Below are positions 1 through 8,919 of a stretch of DNA of 35,143 bases, piece after piece. A program made the translations under genes and the position numbers. Each line of letters starts with the position of its first letter. Position 1 is the first letter of the stretch. Origin of the DNA: a virus. The stretch spans positions 1 to 35,143 of IMG/VR virus record IMGVR_UViG_3300042391_000882, one strand, 5' to 3'. The notes below the pieces were generated by a model. The model was not told the origin of the DNA and did no database searches. It saw only the letters and a list, made by a program, of their open reading frames with translations.

Positions 1-1
1 T

Positions 2-127
2 GTGTTACTCGTTGAACCTGTAGACATTAGACCGGCCCTCCCCCTCTTTACGCTAGGGTATGACGGTGCCATTAATGCAATTCATTTGCCTTATACACAG
101 CAAATCAAACCTCGTAGTTCTCCAGAG
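2..127. repeat. Terminal direct repeat, left copy (circle overlap)
   Basis: These 126 bases are identical to the last 126 bases of the window; base 1 does not match base 35017. An exact overlap of this size is what a de Bruijn assembler leaves when it closes a circular or circularly permuted genome, so it is probably an assembly overlap rather than a physical terminal repeat. It spans the intergenic region and the last codons of the tail-tip gene. Confidence 0.9.
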
Positions 128-1892
128 CCAGAGGCGAGGCCAAGTATCCAGTCCTGAAAGCCCTCGCGTAGAGCAGGGTTTCCGCAGTGATGTAGATCGG
201 TGCGGTGTATAACGTCCCATCGGCAATGGTCTCAGGTGGAGCAGTGAAACTATATCGGATCGTGGCTCCAGCCGTCAGCGTGGTGATTGTGATGTAGACG
301 GGCAGATCAGGATCGGGGTCGCCGTCTGGAGTCATGACCGGCTGACTGCACTGAGGTGATTTCGCGTTCAGTTCCAGCGGCACATTGATCAACTGCTCAT
401 CACCAAGCTCCCATTCGTAGATGTCAGGATGATTCTCAAGCAGCGTCAGATTGATCAGAGGAGCGCCATCATTACCGACGCTGAACTTATACTCAACCAC
501 GCGGAAGACATCGCCATCAAAGTAGCGCGGAATTTCCAGCATCACGTTGCACCCAACCCTCGCGGGCATCGCCTTGAGGTTGCACATCAGGCTCACAGTG
601 CGACCCCTCCTCGCCTGCCTTAGCTCCATGCTGGCAAGCCTCTGAGCCTGCGACCCACTGCCGACCAGCTCTAGCTGGATGTCCGCCACTACCTCCTGTC
701 CATCAATAGCGATGGCGTCACGGTCAATGATTGATGGGAAGTCAAACTTCTGCCAAGCATTCTGCTCTGAAAGGAACGTGCCCTTGATGATATTGGCCCG
801 CTCCCGCCTTGGTTGCAAGCTGCTGAACTCAATCGGCCCCGCCAGCATATCCAGATCAATGCTGAATGTTGGTGCCACATATTCCCCGGCTTGGATCGTG
901 TAGCTCCCGCCCTCTTGGATCAAGTCCCCGTTCATTGCCTGCACAAAATGAATCGCGTTATCCTCCACCGTTGAGCTTAGGTCGATCGCCCCTTGGCAGG
1001 CATACCGCGCCTCAGTCCCCAGCAGCGTGCTCACAAGCTCGTCGCACACGTTGGCGGCGTTGATCAGTGCCGACTGATCGATGTCCCCACTGGCGATCCC
1101 TGGCCCCACCACAGGCAGCGTCAGGTAATGATTCAGGCACAAGGCCGGGTTAGTGCTATATCCGCTGGTCAAAGTGCGCGGATCGTAAACATCATTTCGC
1201 CCTTTCACCACCGCCGAAATCTCCGGGATCGTGCTCCAAAGCTCCAGATTGATCGTAAGCTGCACGTAAAGGTAAGCGATCCCCTTGAGTGAATGATTCG
1301 CCGTCCACCTCGTTGATGCAGCCAAAAGCGTTGGATCAGCCGGATCGGCCGGCGTTCCCAGATGCTTGATCACCTTCACGTATCCCGCCCACTTGCCCGT
1401 CCCATTTCCAGCCGCATCCAGCGTCACCGCCTCATCGTCAAAATACACCGTCTCGATCTCTTGGATCGGCCCCTCACAAAGCCCCAGAATCAGGTGCAAC
1501 GTCTGATTGCTGGCCCCCGTCGTCTCAGGGTAAAACCAAATCCCCCCAAGCCTCGCCATGCCATAGCACAGCCTGCGCGAAGTCGTAGACCTACGCACCA
1601 TCTCCGTGATGTCACGCGGTCCCGCAGCGCTCGAGAAAGTGCCACTCTCAAAGTTGCCAGCCCCGGTCTTGGAGAGCTTCTTGAATTGAGCCTGAGCTGC
1701 TCTAGCCCTTGCCGCCTGCTCCTTCTTGAGCCGCGCCGCCGCCGCCTTCGCCTTCCGTTGCTGCACCCGCTGATAAGCCAGAGACCCGGCCACTCCGGCC
1801 ACCTGCAGAGCCGCCACCGCAATGGTTACGCCACCGCCCACTACGGATGTCCCGGTCGCCACTGCTGTCACCACTGCGATTACTGCTGCCAT
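105..1892 (-). CDS. J-like tail tip / central host-specificity protein with CHB_HEX-like C-terminus
   Basis: A 595-residue protein at the end of the late operon, where J-type tip proteins lie in siphoviruses. Residues 1-40 are a long Ala/Val/Gly hydrophobic segment followed by a Lys/Ala-rich stretch. The middle has the beta-rich composition of phage tip and central fibre proteins. The last ~85 residues (about 510-595) look like a chitobiase/beta-hexosaminidase C-terminal domain: the pattern ATIRYSF, a YTAPIYI strand, then LLYARAF and a GYLASP turn. That domain is inferred to contact surface glycan. Its start overlaps the upstream peptidase gene by 13 nt. Tip role is well supported by position and length; the exact family is from pattern recognition only. 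Confidence 0.75.
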   Translation of the reverse strand: MAAVIAVVTAVATGTSVVGGGVTIAVAALQVAGVAGSLAYQRVQQRKAKAAAARLKKEQAARARAAQAQFKKLSKTGAGNFESGTFSSAAGPRDITEMVRRSTTSRRLCYGMARLGGIWFYPETTGASNQTLHLILGLCEGPIQEIETVYFDDEAVTLDAAGNGTGKWAGYVKVIKHLGTPADPADPTLLAASTRWTANHSLKGIAYLYVQLTINLELWSTIPEISAVVKGRNDVYDPRTLTSGYSTNPALCLNHYLTLPVVGPGIASGDIDQSALINAANVCDELVSTLLGTEARYACQGAIDLSSTVEDNAIHFVQAMNGDLIQEGGSYTIQAGEYVAPTFSIDLDMLAGPIEFSSLQPRRERANIIKGTFLSEQNAWQKFDFPSIIDRDAIAIDGQEVVADIQLELVGSGSQAQRLASMELRQARRGRTVSLMCNLKAMPARVGCNVMLEIPRYFDGDVFRVVEYKFSVGNDGAPLINLTLLENHPDIYEWELGDEQLINVPLELNAKSPQCSQPVMTPDGDPDPDLPVYITITTLTAGATIRYSFTAPPETIADGTLYTAPIYITAETLLYARAFRTGYLASPLALENYEV

Positions 1893-2275
1893 AACGTGTA
1901 AAATTTAACTTTTGATGTGTCCTTGATTGGCGAGATCAACCCCCGCCGCCCAGGGTGCAGGCATCTCCCCTGCCAAAAAATCCCCAGCGCCCCCTCCTCA
2001 TGGCATCCCGGTGCCCACCACACCGCTCCATTCACCGGCTGGCATGGTTTCATCCCCACCCACTCCGGCATCTCGGCCAGAGCGCATGGCAAAATCTCAA
2101 TCGCCCCTTCCCTGTCACTATACCCCCCGCGATACCCTGCCGCAAAGTCCTTGCCGGTCAGGATTTGCAGCACATCGGCCACGAAAATAGCACAGTCCCA
2201 TTCCCCCCGGACAAAGAGCCGGGAGCGGCATTTTGCCAAGTAGTCAGAGACCAGCTTGTGGGCTTCCGTCGTCAT
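1880..2275 (-). CDS. NlpC/P60-like tail cysteine peptidase (DUF6950-like)
   Basis: A 131-residue protein just upstream of the tip gene, the usual place for a tail-associated peptidoglycan hydrolase. The motif WDCAIFVAD puts the probable catalytic Cys at residue 28 at the start of a helix, as in the NlpC/P60 fold. A GALGIF strand follows about 60 residues later, although the usual His is not obvious, so activity is uncertain. The start at 2275 was chosen because its ATG overlaps the upstream stop in an ATGA junction; an ATG 12 bases further upstream is less likely. Expected to act in the tail tip during cell-wall penetration or tip assembly. Confidence 0.65.
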   Translation of the reverse strand: MTTEAHKLVSDYLAKCRSRLFVRGEWDCAIFVADVLQILTGKDFAAGYRGGYSDREGAIEILPCALAEMPEWVGMKPCQPVNGAVWWAPGCHEEGALGIFWQGRCLHPGRRGLISPIKDTSKVKFYTLWQQ

Positions 2276-2841
2276 GCCTCCCCCCATCGTAATTGTAGAT
2301 TCTGCAAAGCAGCCACAAACTCCAACCCCTTGTCGCCAGCGTCAGGGTAAAGGGTCTGCTGGTCCTCGTGAGTGTATCGGTAGACCCGCGGCCTTAGCTG
2401 GTCGCTCATGGCGCTTTCCAGGCTCATGGTCACACTCACCTCGGTGCCGGTATCCTTCACGCTGTCGCTGTCCATCAGGCCCCGGAAAAGAGACACAGGG
2501 GCACCAATGACGTTCATGTCGCCATCAAAGACCAGCAGGCTCACCGTCGCCGTGCGGTTCTGATAATTCCCCAGCAAAATGCTGCTGAACACCTCCGAAG
2601 GAATCCCTGAAACCCTCACCGCAATGCCATTCTGTGCGCTGTCCACCGTCTCCGTGATGTCCTCGATCGATAGCAGATCACCCAGTCCGCTCCACTCATA
2701 CCCGTCAGCGTAGAGCGTCCCTATCCCAGACCAAATCCTGACCGCACCGCCGGGAAAATCAGCATAAACCAAGATGGCCGGACGCACCACATTCTCCGCC
2801 AGTGCGGCCTTCGTGTCAGCATTGATGGCGCGTTCACTCAT
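2272..2841 (-). CDS. Tail-tip hub protein (DUF2163-like N-terminus)
   Basis: A 189-residue beta-rich protein between the distal tail protein and the tip peptidase. The N-terminus (LVYADFPGGAVRIWSG, then a Tyr-Glu-Trp segment and a Ser-Ile-Glu-Asp turn) resembles the tail protein family that precedes NlpC/P60 and J-like genes in many siphoviruses and gene transfer agents. It overlaps both neighbours by 4 nt. Inferred to be part of the baseplate hub joining the tail tube to the tip; no enzymatic motif is seen. Confidence 0.6.
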   Translation of the reverse strand: MSERAINADTKAALAENVVRPAILVYADFPGGAVRIWSGIGTLYADGYEWSGLGDLLSIEDITETVDSAQNGIAVRVSGIPSEVFSSILLGNYQNRTATVSLLVFDGDMNVIGAPVSLFRGLMDSDSVKDTGTEVSVTMSLESAMSDQLRPRVYRYTHEDQQTLYPDAGDKGLEFVAALQNLQLRWGEA

Positions 2842-3440
2842 GGCAAGATCACCTCATCGGCAGAAAATTGAAACCCGGCCTGCATCCGGTTCCTGTCCCA
2901 GGTAAATTCAGGCACTGACCTAAGCCGGAAAACTCCCCGTGGTTGATACCAGACCACCGGCTGCGCGTCAGGCAATGCCCTGCAGTGCGGCCAGACAGAC
3001 AGTGTGGCGTTCCCGGCGGCGTCACTATAGCAGTCCTCCGTTGCCTGCCGGATGCGCCCGCCGATCTCCACCCGCTGCCCTACCGCCAGCACCAGCCGGT
3101 CAGGCGTCCAGTTCCGCGTCAGCACGCCAGTGCCGGCCACATGATCCCCTGCCAGCTCCGGCGTGCCCAGTTCCAGCTCCGTCGTCTCCAAAAAGGCCGA
3201 ATCCCGCACATAAAAAGACCCCTCGGCCCCATTGAGTTTAGCAAACCACCCCTGCCATTTCTGGCCATCCTCCACGCTCATTGGCGGCAGCTTCAGGATC
3301 ACACTCCAGCGCTGCCCCGGCCAGGCATACACCTGCTCTGTCAGCGTAAATGGCGACACGGACCGCGCCACGGCAGAATCCATCACCCATGAAACCTCGC
3401 GGGCACCAGGGCTGTCAGGCAGAGGGATTGGTGCTTCCAT
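2838..3440 (-). CDS. Distal tail-like protein
   Basis: A 200-residue protein placed after the tape measure and fibre genes and before the hub proteins, as expected for a distal tail (Dit-like) or minor tail protein. It is rich in beta-prone segments and aromatic residues, with a segment W-S-V-I-L-K-L-P-P near residue 46 and a C-terminal F-Q-F-S-A-D strand. The ATG overlaps the upstream TAA as TAATG, so translation is probably coupled to the fibre gene. The N-terminus mentions no signal peptide. Function rests mainly on position and length. Confidence 0.55.
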   Translation of the reverse strand: MEAPIPLPDSPGAREVSWVMDSAVARSVSPFTLTEQVYAWPGQRWSVILKLPPMSVEDGQKWQGWFAKLNGAEGSFYVRDSAFLETTELELGTPELAGDHVAGTGVLTRNWTPDRLVLAVGQRVEIGGRIRQATEDCYSDAAGNATLSVWPHCRALPDAQPVVWYQPRGVFRLRSVPEFTWDRNRMQAGFQFSADEVILP

Positions 3441-5125
3441 TATCCTAGTTTATAGTGGGATGTGAGGGAATCAAGCACCGCCTGCGCTGCCTCCACACTT
3501 AGTCCGGTTCGGAAGATTTGGCATCTGGCGATAGTGCAGGCCAGTCCCTTCGTGTAGCCACCGGATTCAGAGGCAAACCGGGCATATCCAGCCGTTGGCG
3601 TGGCCGGGGTGAAGCTCGTAGTCGTATTGCCGCCGGTCGCGCTAGTGGTCAGGACAAAAGCCCCCAAGCTCGCAGGCCGCACCACCGCCACAAAGGCCAC
3701 CGGAGCAGCGCTGTAGGAAGATGAAATCAGCAGCCCAGTTCCCGATCCGCCGCCAAATGCCTGCAATCGCATCCCGTCAGTGTCAGCCACCACTTGGATG
3801 CCCATGCTATTGGAGGCAAAAAGGATCTTCTGCCCCGTCGATGCCGTCGCACTGAATACCATTGCAATCGTCATCCCTTGGGCCACTACCGCCGCCCCCA
3901 TCGTCCAGTTATGCGAGTTGCTGGTGCCATTATAGGCCACCCCCACAAAACTGCTCCCGGCCAGCGCCGTAGTGGCAGGCGTCCCGGCTACAGTTGCCGC
4001 TGTGCTCCCATAGAGGTCAGTCCATGTGCTTGCCCCGCCTGGCCAGCCTGGGCTTTCAGAGGTAAAATCAATGGTTGGAATTGGTAGATTGGCCTTGTTG
4101 AACCGGCGCACATGAGTCGTCGTCCCGTCATTCACCAGGGTAAAGCGGTCGTATCCCTCGCCGTTATTCGGGTGCCATGACTTCTTGGCAAAGTCGCCCG
4201 TCCCTGCCGCATTCGTGATCTCGTAGGGCGGGAAGGTGAAGGCAGAGGTCCAGTTCACTACGTAGCCCTGCTTGATCTTCAGCATATGCGATACCCCCAC
4301 CGGGATGGCCGGAGCGCGAAAATCAATCTCCGTATTCGCCGCAGGCGTCACCACCGTCAGCGTCCCCTTTTGCCCATTGGCAGTGGTCTGGATCGTGTTG
4401 GAGTTCAGGCCCGTCTCCACATCAAAGGGATACCCCTGCTCGCCCGTGATCGTATGCGTCCCGCTATAGATTGGCGCGTAAATATTCTGCCTCACCGTCT
4501 TCTGTTCCGTCGTCGTAAACGACTGATCCACCGCCCGCACAAACCCGCCGCTGGAAGTCTCCCCAGCGTGCTCCACAAAGGCCTGAATGGCAGTGATATC
4601 GTCAGCCAGGCCACTGCTCGATCCCAGCGGGTCATAGAGCGCATCGGATTCCGCCTTGGTGTAGGCAGTCGGTGGCGATGGTGTCGGTGGCGTCCCGGTA
4701 GTCAGTCCCGCCAGCGTAGCGCTCTCCAGCGTCCCAGAGCAGAAGATCGACTCACCGCCCGCCGCCAGCGTCCCCACCACCTCCAGCGTCAGCATACCGG
4801 CAGGCAGGTCGCCTGTCGCCGCCGTCCCGTAGTTGATGCTCGCCAGTGCTCCATTCCCCTGCCGCCACTGCTGCGCCGTCAGGGATGCGGAAAGGCTTGC
4901 TGATACAATGATTGTCTCGGTCAGCAGGGTAGCCCCGTTTTTGAACCTCACCTTGATGTTCGTCAGGTCAGAGCGCAGCACCATCCGGCCATTGGCAAAA
5001 AGCCCCAGCTCCAGAATGATCGCCTCGCCCCGGTAAAAGAGCGGCTGGACTCCAGTCCGCAGGCATTTCAGCACCCCACCGGCTCGCGTCCGCTGCTCAC
5101 ATTCGATTCGTAGTTTTCTGGCCAT
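3440..5125 (-). CDS. Tail fibre / receptor-binding protein with lectin-like C-terminal domain
   Basis: A 561-residue protein between tape measure and distal tail genes. Residues 1-130 form a compact beta domain resembling baseplate upper-protein N-termini. A Thr/Pro-rich linker (about 145-155) leads into a short AESDALYDP segment often seen in fibres. The last ~200 residues are Gly/Ser/Thr-rich and resemble a LamG/concanavalin-like sandwich, the kind used for glycan binding and ending in a helix followed by HYKLG. Probably peripheral to the tail tip and involved in adsorption. It is separated from the tape measure by 21 nt. Receptor specificity cannot be deduced. Confidence 0.6.
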   Translation of the reverse strand: MARKLRIECEQRTRAGGVLKCLRTGVQPLFYRGEAIILELGLFANGRMVLRSDLTNIKVRFKNGATLLTETIIVSASLSASLTAQQWRQGNGALASINYGTAATGDLPAGMLTLEVVGTLAAGGESIFCSGTLESATLAGLTTGTPPTPSPPTAYTKAESDALYDPLGSSSGLADDITAIQAFVEHAGETSSGGFVRAVDQSFTTTEQKTVRQNIYAPIYSGTHTITGEQGYPFDVETGLNSNTIQTTANGQKGTLTVVTPAANTEIDFRAPAIPVGVSHMLKIKQGYVVNWTSAFTFPPYEITNAAGTGDFAKKSWHPNNGEGYDRFTLVNDGTTTHVRRFNKANLPIPTIDFTSESPGWPGGASTWTDLYGSTAATVAGTPATTALAGSSFVGVAYNGTSNSHNWTMGAAVVAQGMTIAMVFSATASTGQKILFASNSMGIQVVADTDGMRLQAFGGGSGTGLLISSSYSAAPVAFVAVVRPASLGAFVLTTSATGGNTTTSFTPATPTAGYARFASESGGYTKGLACTIARCQIFRTGLSVEAAQAVLDSLTSHYKLG

Positions 5126-5146
5126 ATTAGTTGATTGGTTTTTTGG

Positions 5147-7273
5147 TTAAGATTGCATCTGTTTCCGGTATCCCCCGCCCCGGCTCACCCCCTCGGCCAC
5201 TGCCGCCCTCGTCTGATCCATCATCTCGTCCATGCTGCCCGCCAGCTCTGCGCGGGTCACCCCATTTTGGAAGTTTTGGTTGATGATGATTGGAGCCGCC
5301 GCAGGCTCCTGGCTCCCCCCGCCACCGCCAGCAAACGCCTGCGCCCTGCCATTCGGGATGATCCTCCCCGCGCTGTCAGGCACAAACAATTCCGGCCCCC
5401 GTTCCCCCACCACCGAAACCTTGCCCATCGGAGGCCGGCCACCGTCAGCAAAGCCACCCCCAAAAAGCCCCTTCAGCACCCCTCCGACCCCAGACGCCCC
5501 TCCGATCAATCCTGTCAGCCCGCCAATGCTCCCGCCATTCCCGAAAAGGGATAGCTGGATAAATTGTTGGATCATCCGGCTGGCCCACTGGTTGACGATG
5601 TCAGAAATCTTCCCGGTCCCCGTCGCCCATGCGCTGACCATGTCCGTCACCACCGCACGGTTCATGGATTGGAATTGCTCCATGCTCCGGCGGTTAGCCT
5701 GATCCAGATCATCCAGATCATTCAGCTTCTCCCGGATCATCTTCAGTCGCCGTGCTTGGTCCTTCTTGTCAGCCGCGTCCATGATCTCACTCAGGTTGGC
5801 TTGCTTATTTGCCTGTATCTGCACTTCAGCCGCCGCCTCTGCCGCGATCACATCCCGCGTTTTTTCGTAGGAAGCTATGATCTGATCACCCGGCGAAAGC
5901 CCACCGTCAAATGGATCGCTCAAGGCCGCAGCAGAAGCCTTGGCGGCATCGGCGATCTCCTTGGCGGCAACATCCCCGGACTTCACCAGCGCGTCCTCGG
6001 TGGCCTGCTGGATGCCATCCAAATCGGCGACAGCTTGGTTGAAAAAGCTGCGGTCAATAAGCGCATTCTCTTGCTGGGCAGGCCCGATAAGTGAAGGGTC
6101 AGCAGGCGTCACCTCATCTCCAGGCAGGACTGCCAGCCCCGTGGTTATATCCCCATAGGGAGACGGGTTTACCTCCTGCGGCTCCTCCTTGATCCCAAAG
6201 GCTTTCTTGATGGTCTTCACTGGCTCTTGGAAGGCCGTGGCCGTGGTCTTCCCAAGCTCCGCAAAGGTCTGTTTCATCTCCTGCAGAGTCACCTTGATGT
6301 ATTCCCACATCACGTTGAACGACGCCTTCCCCTCCACCCAAATCGAGGCCAGCGCCGTCCCTGCCACATCGATCACCGCCTTCACGGCCTTGAATCCATT
6401 CAGCACCAAGTCCTTAAAAATAATGAATGGCTGCGCCCAGTCAGCGATTTTTGCGGCGAAGTTCACCGCCTCGTCCGTAAACTTCCTGATCATCGGCCCC
6501 ACCCCGCCAGACTTGACGATGAAATCAGTGATCCCCCGCCCCAGCATAATGATGGCCGGGGCAATCGTTATGCCAAGATGATTCCCCACCGCCTCCCATT
6601 CCTTGTTCAGCCGGTCCATCTCGTTGTTGGCCAGATTAGCCGTCTGCACTTGGATGTCAGTCAGCTTCGCCCCGATGCTCGTCAGGAATCTGTCAGTCTC
6701 TTGTATCCCGCCCTTGCCTTGGTTGATGACATTCATGATGTCGACCCCGCCCTTCCCGAAGATCGTCTTCGTCAGGTCGATCTTATCGCCAATGCTCTTC
6801 ATCTCCGACAGCTTCTGGCTGATCTCGCCAAACTGCCCCGGCGCATCCATCGCGCTGATCTTCTCAAAGTTTAGTCCAAGCCGCGTGATCGCCTCTTCGG
6901 CCTTTCCGTTGGCTATACTGGCCTGCATTTTGGCGATACTTGAGGCCATCGCCTCCTGGCTACTGCCCGCCACCTCCGCAGCATACCCCAGCGACTGAAA
7001 GGCACTGACTGCCACACCGGCCTTGCCTGCGATCTCATCCAAGGCATCGATCCTGCCCAGCCCCTCAAAGCCAAGACTCACCGCTTTTTTGATCCCCTCC
7101 ATTGCCGCGCCCAGGCCTGCAATTACACCCGCTCCGATCACCGTCCCCAGCGCCACCGCTCCAGCACTAACAGAGCCTTGCGCCCCCTTCATCCCACGAT
7201 TGATGTCAGACGACAGCTTGTCCGCCGTAGCACGGAGCGCGATGTTCAGGTCAGCAATGGAATCTTTAGCCAT
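5147..7273 (-). CDS. Tail tape measure protein
   Basis: The longest gene product here (708 residues), directly after the tail chaperone region. It is Ala-rich and largely helical, with hydrophobic stretches near the N-terminus (about residues 40-70) and around 230-300. Near residues 622-635 it has the VGERGPELFVP motif typical of lambda-like tape measure C-termini, followed by a Gly-rich stretch. By the usual rule of about 1.5 angstrom per residue the tail would be near 100 nm. The start follows an ATAACACT leader with no Shine-Dalgarno sequence. Confidence 0.93.
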   Translation of the reverse strand: MAKDSIADLNIALRATADKLSSDINRGMKGAQGSVSAGAVALGTVIGAGVIAGLGAAMEGIKKAVSLGFEGLGRIDALDEIAGKAGVAVSAFQSLGYAAEVAGSSQEAMASSIAKMQASIANGKAEEAITRLGLNFEKISAMDAPGQFGEISQKLSEMKSIGDKIDLTKTIFGKGGVDIMNVINQGKGGIQETDRFLTSIGAKLTDIQVQTANLANNEMDRLNKEWEAVGNHLGITIAPAIIMLGRGITDFIVKSGGVGPMIRKFTDEAVNFAAKIADWAQPFIIFKDLVLNGFKAVKAVIDVAGTALASIWVEGKASFNVMWEYIKVTLQEMKQTFAELGKTTATAFQEPVKTIKKAFGIKEEPQEVNPSPYGDITTGLAVLPGDEVTPADPSLIGPAQQENALIDRSFFNQAVADLDGIQQATEDALVKSGDVAAKEIADAAKASAAALSDPFDGGLSPGDQIIASYEKTRDVIAAEAAAEVQIQANKQANLSEIMDAADKKDQARRLKMIREKLNDLDDLDQANRRSMEQFQSMNRAVVTDMVSAWATGTGKISDIVNQWASRMIQQFIQLSLFGNGGSIGGLTGLIGGASGVGGVLKGLFGGGFADGGRPPMGKVSVVGERGPELFVPDSAGRIIPNGRAQAFAGGGGGSQEPAAAPIIINQNFQNGVTRAELAGSMDEMMDQTRAAVAEGVSRGGGYRKQMQS

Positions 7274-7277
7274 AGTG

Positions 7278-7796
7278 TTATCGTCGTTTTGCTTTTAGGC
7301 GGGCCTGCTTTGCGGCTGATTTGTCGATCGCCTCACCCAGTAGTTTCGCGTAGGCTTGATGGGTGGCGACCTTGGTTTGTGCGTAGCCAGGGCGGAGAAA
7401 TGGACGCGGGGGATTGCCCCCCTGTGACTTCTCGCCCTTCCTGCCGTAGCTCCCGCGTGAGGTAGTTCCGAACTCCACCAGGTGAGCGTAGTTCGCCGGC
7501 CTGACAGGAGTGATGTTCCCGTTACCAAAGCGGTCGATCCACATCTCAGTCCTGCGGGATGAGCCAATGTAGACCGTAACCATCTTCTTCCGCTTACTGG
7601 TGTGAATCTTCTGCTTGATGCTCTTCTTCAGCATTCCCGTCGTTCCCACCGGGGTCAGGCTCTTCACCCGCGCCGTCATGGGTCGAGCCGCCTTCGTCAG
7701 TGATTCACGCATCCCGCCGCGCTCAATCTTATCCGCCAGCTCCTGCATGGATTTGATCGCTGCCGTAAAGCCTGAGATTTGAGCGGTTACTTTCAT
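7278..7796 (-). CDS. HK97 gp10-like head-tail/tail completion protein
   Basis: A 172-residue basic protein with the pattern of the HK97 gp10 family: an N-terminal helix (IKSMQELADKI), a long helix ending in ARPMTARVKSLTPVGTTG, then strands and the conserved VEFGT motif near residue 112, followed by PRPFLRPG. The family usually sits between head closure and tail terminator genes; here it lies between the tail chaperone and the tape measure, which is unusual. Its ATG overlaps the upstream TGA by 4 nt. Predicted to take part in neck or tail completion. Confidence 0.85.
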   Translation of the reverse strand: MKVTAQISGFTAAIKSMQELADKIERGGMRESLTKAARPMTARVKSLTPVGTTGMLKKSIKQKIHTSKRKKMVTVYIGSSRRTEMWIDRFGNGNITPVRPANYAHLVEFGTTSRGSYGRKGEKSQGGNPPRPFLRPGYAQTKVATHQAYAKLLGEAIDKSAAKQARLKAKRR

Positions 7797-8104
7797 GCGT
7801 TTAGTTTGGACAGCACCCCCATCGCCATCGTCACCTTCTGCGCCACCACCTCTGGCGGCACTTCTGGTTTAGGGGTTTGGATTCTTGGTAGGAAATCGTC
7901 TGGGGTGAATGGGTCTGGGTGAGACTTGGGGTCTCGGTGGCAGTTGTAGAGGCTCGCGCAGATCATCGCCGCATTGTAGGCAGCGGACCTGTCTCTGGCC
8001 CGCCATTCATCCAGCGCTTCGCACATGATACCGTCAACCTCCGCCGGCGTAAGCCCCCAAAAGAGATCGCCAGAGAGGGACGCGACCCGGTGAGCACGGG
8101 CCAC
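7793..8104 (-). CDS. Tail assembly chaperone, downstream (T-like) part; probably made by frameshift
   Basis: An open frame of 103 codons counted from a GTG at 8104, but the frame stays open upstream into the end of the preceding gene. It has the hallmarks of the second tail-chaperone ORF: FWGLTPAEVDGI, then a helix containing AAYNAAMICASLYN, and PFTPDDFLPR. In lambda and most long-tailed phages this part is made only as a fusion with the first ORF through programmed frameshifting. Here the shift would be +1 (or -2) near 8154-8168. Independent initiation at GTG is possible but less likely. It overlaps the gp10-like gene by 4 nt. Confidence 0.7.
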   Translation of the reverse strand: MARAHRVASLSGDLFWGLTPAEVDGIMCEALDEWRARDRSAAYNAAMICASLYNCHRDPKSHPDPFTPDDFLPRIQTPKPEVPPEVVAQKVTMAMGVLSKLNA

Positions 8105-8153
8105 ACTCCCGGCCCAGTAGGCCGCAGACTGTCCCTCTCTGGCAGATTGGTTA

Positions 8154-8168
8154 TCATTCGCTTTTGCC
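8154..8168 (-). promoter_or_regulatory. Candidate programmed frameshift site (+1 or -2)
   Basis: On the minus strand the first chaperone gene ends with codons GGC AAA AGC GAA TGA. The second chaperone frame is one base ahead and has no stop from here to its GTG at 8104. A +1 slip at AAA-A or at the UGA stop, or a -2 slip on the A run, would give a continuous fusion. Location and order match known tail chaperone frameshifts; which slip is used is inference. Confidence 0.5.
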
Positions 8169-8444
8169 CGTGTCAGCGGCCTTCGCGGTCGCCTCCCGGA
8201 TAGAGGCTGGCACCAGATCGCGGCGGATTGCCTCCGTCAGCAGCTCGATGTGTTCACCGGGCGTCAGGTCATCGCACGCCTCCGCCACCTTCGCAGCGTC
8301 AGCATCCGGCATCCCGCCGATCGTGATCTTCTTCCGGCTCTCAGAGTCCGTGATGGCATCGCCTGACAGTTTCATCAAATCAATGCCGTGGCATTCAAAG
8401 AGCTGCCGGACAGCGCGGGTCGTGAATCGTGGTTTTAGGTCCAT
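8154..8444 (-). CDS. Tail assembly chaperone, upstream (G-like) part
   Basis: A 96-residue acidic, helical protein immediately after the tail tube gene and before the T-like frame, the standard position of the first tail-chaperone ORF. The N-terminus (LKPRFTTRAVRQLFECHGIDL) is like that of small phage proteins of this class, and the C-terminal tail (ATAKAADTGK) is low complexity, as common just before a frameshift site. It would bind the tape measure protein and nucleate tube assembly without being part of the virion. Confidence 0.65.
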   Translation of the reverse strand: MDLKPRFTTRAVRQLFECHGIDLMKLSGDAITDSESRKKITIGGMPDADAAKVAEACDDLTPGEHIELLTEAIRRDLVPASIREATAKAADTGKSE

Positions 8445-8481
8445 GTGTGGTGGATGGTGTGTGGGTTTAGTGAATCAGGGA

Positions 8482-8919
8482 TCAGACAAACTTGGTGTAA
8501 ACGGGCTTCCCGCTCACCTTGATCGTCACCGGGGCCATGATCCCGGATTTGACCGGGAAGGTCAGGCCGATCTTCGTAAAGATACCAGCAAAGGCGATGT
8601 ATCCACCAGCCGCGGTGCTGACCCAGCCGGGCATCTTGAGGTAAAAGTTATGCTTCTGACGCCCGACCACATCGTTATAGATGGTCTCGTGCGCCGCCAG
8701 ATTCGGGTCAAAGACCAGATCGAACGAGACATCGCCACTGTCGGCGATTCCTGCGAGGAACTCCGTAAAGAAGTCCGCGCTGTCATGGGTGGTGACATCG
8801 ATCGTTTCCACCGAAACCTCCGGGCCGGAGATGTCGCCCACATTGGCCACATCCGTGTAGCTCCCGGTTTGGAGTCGCTGAATCGCCAGTTTAGTGCCGT
8901 ATGCTGCTTTTTTAGCCAT
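8482..8919 (-). CDS. Major tail tube protein, short paralog
   Basis: A 145-residue tail tube protein. The core shows VGDISGPEVSVETIDVTTHDS near residues 27-47 and ends with a beta strand pattern IKVSGKPVYT, typical of lambda V / HK97-type tube subunits. It is a clear paralog of the adjacent 273-residue protein: both begin MAKKAAY, share GDISGPEVSV and AGIA-sx-GDV, and end GxPVYT. It has no extra domain. The start follows a TATAACACT leader. It probably forms the bulk of the tube, or mixes with the longer paralog. Confidence 0.85.
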   Translation of the reverse strand: MAKKAAYGTKLAIQRLQTGSYTDVANVGDISGPEVSVETIDVTTHDSADFFTEFLAGIADSGDVSFDLVFDPNLAAHETIYNDVVGRQKHNFYLKMPGWVSTAAGGYIAFAGIFTKIGLTFPVKSGIMAPVTIKVSGKPVYTKFV

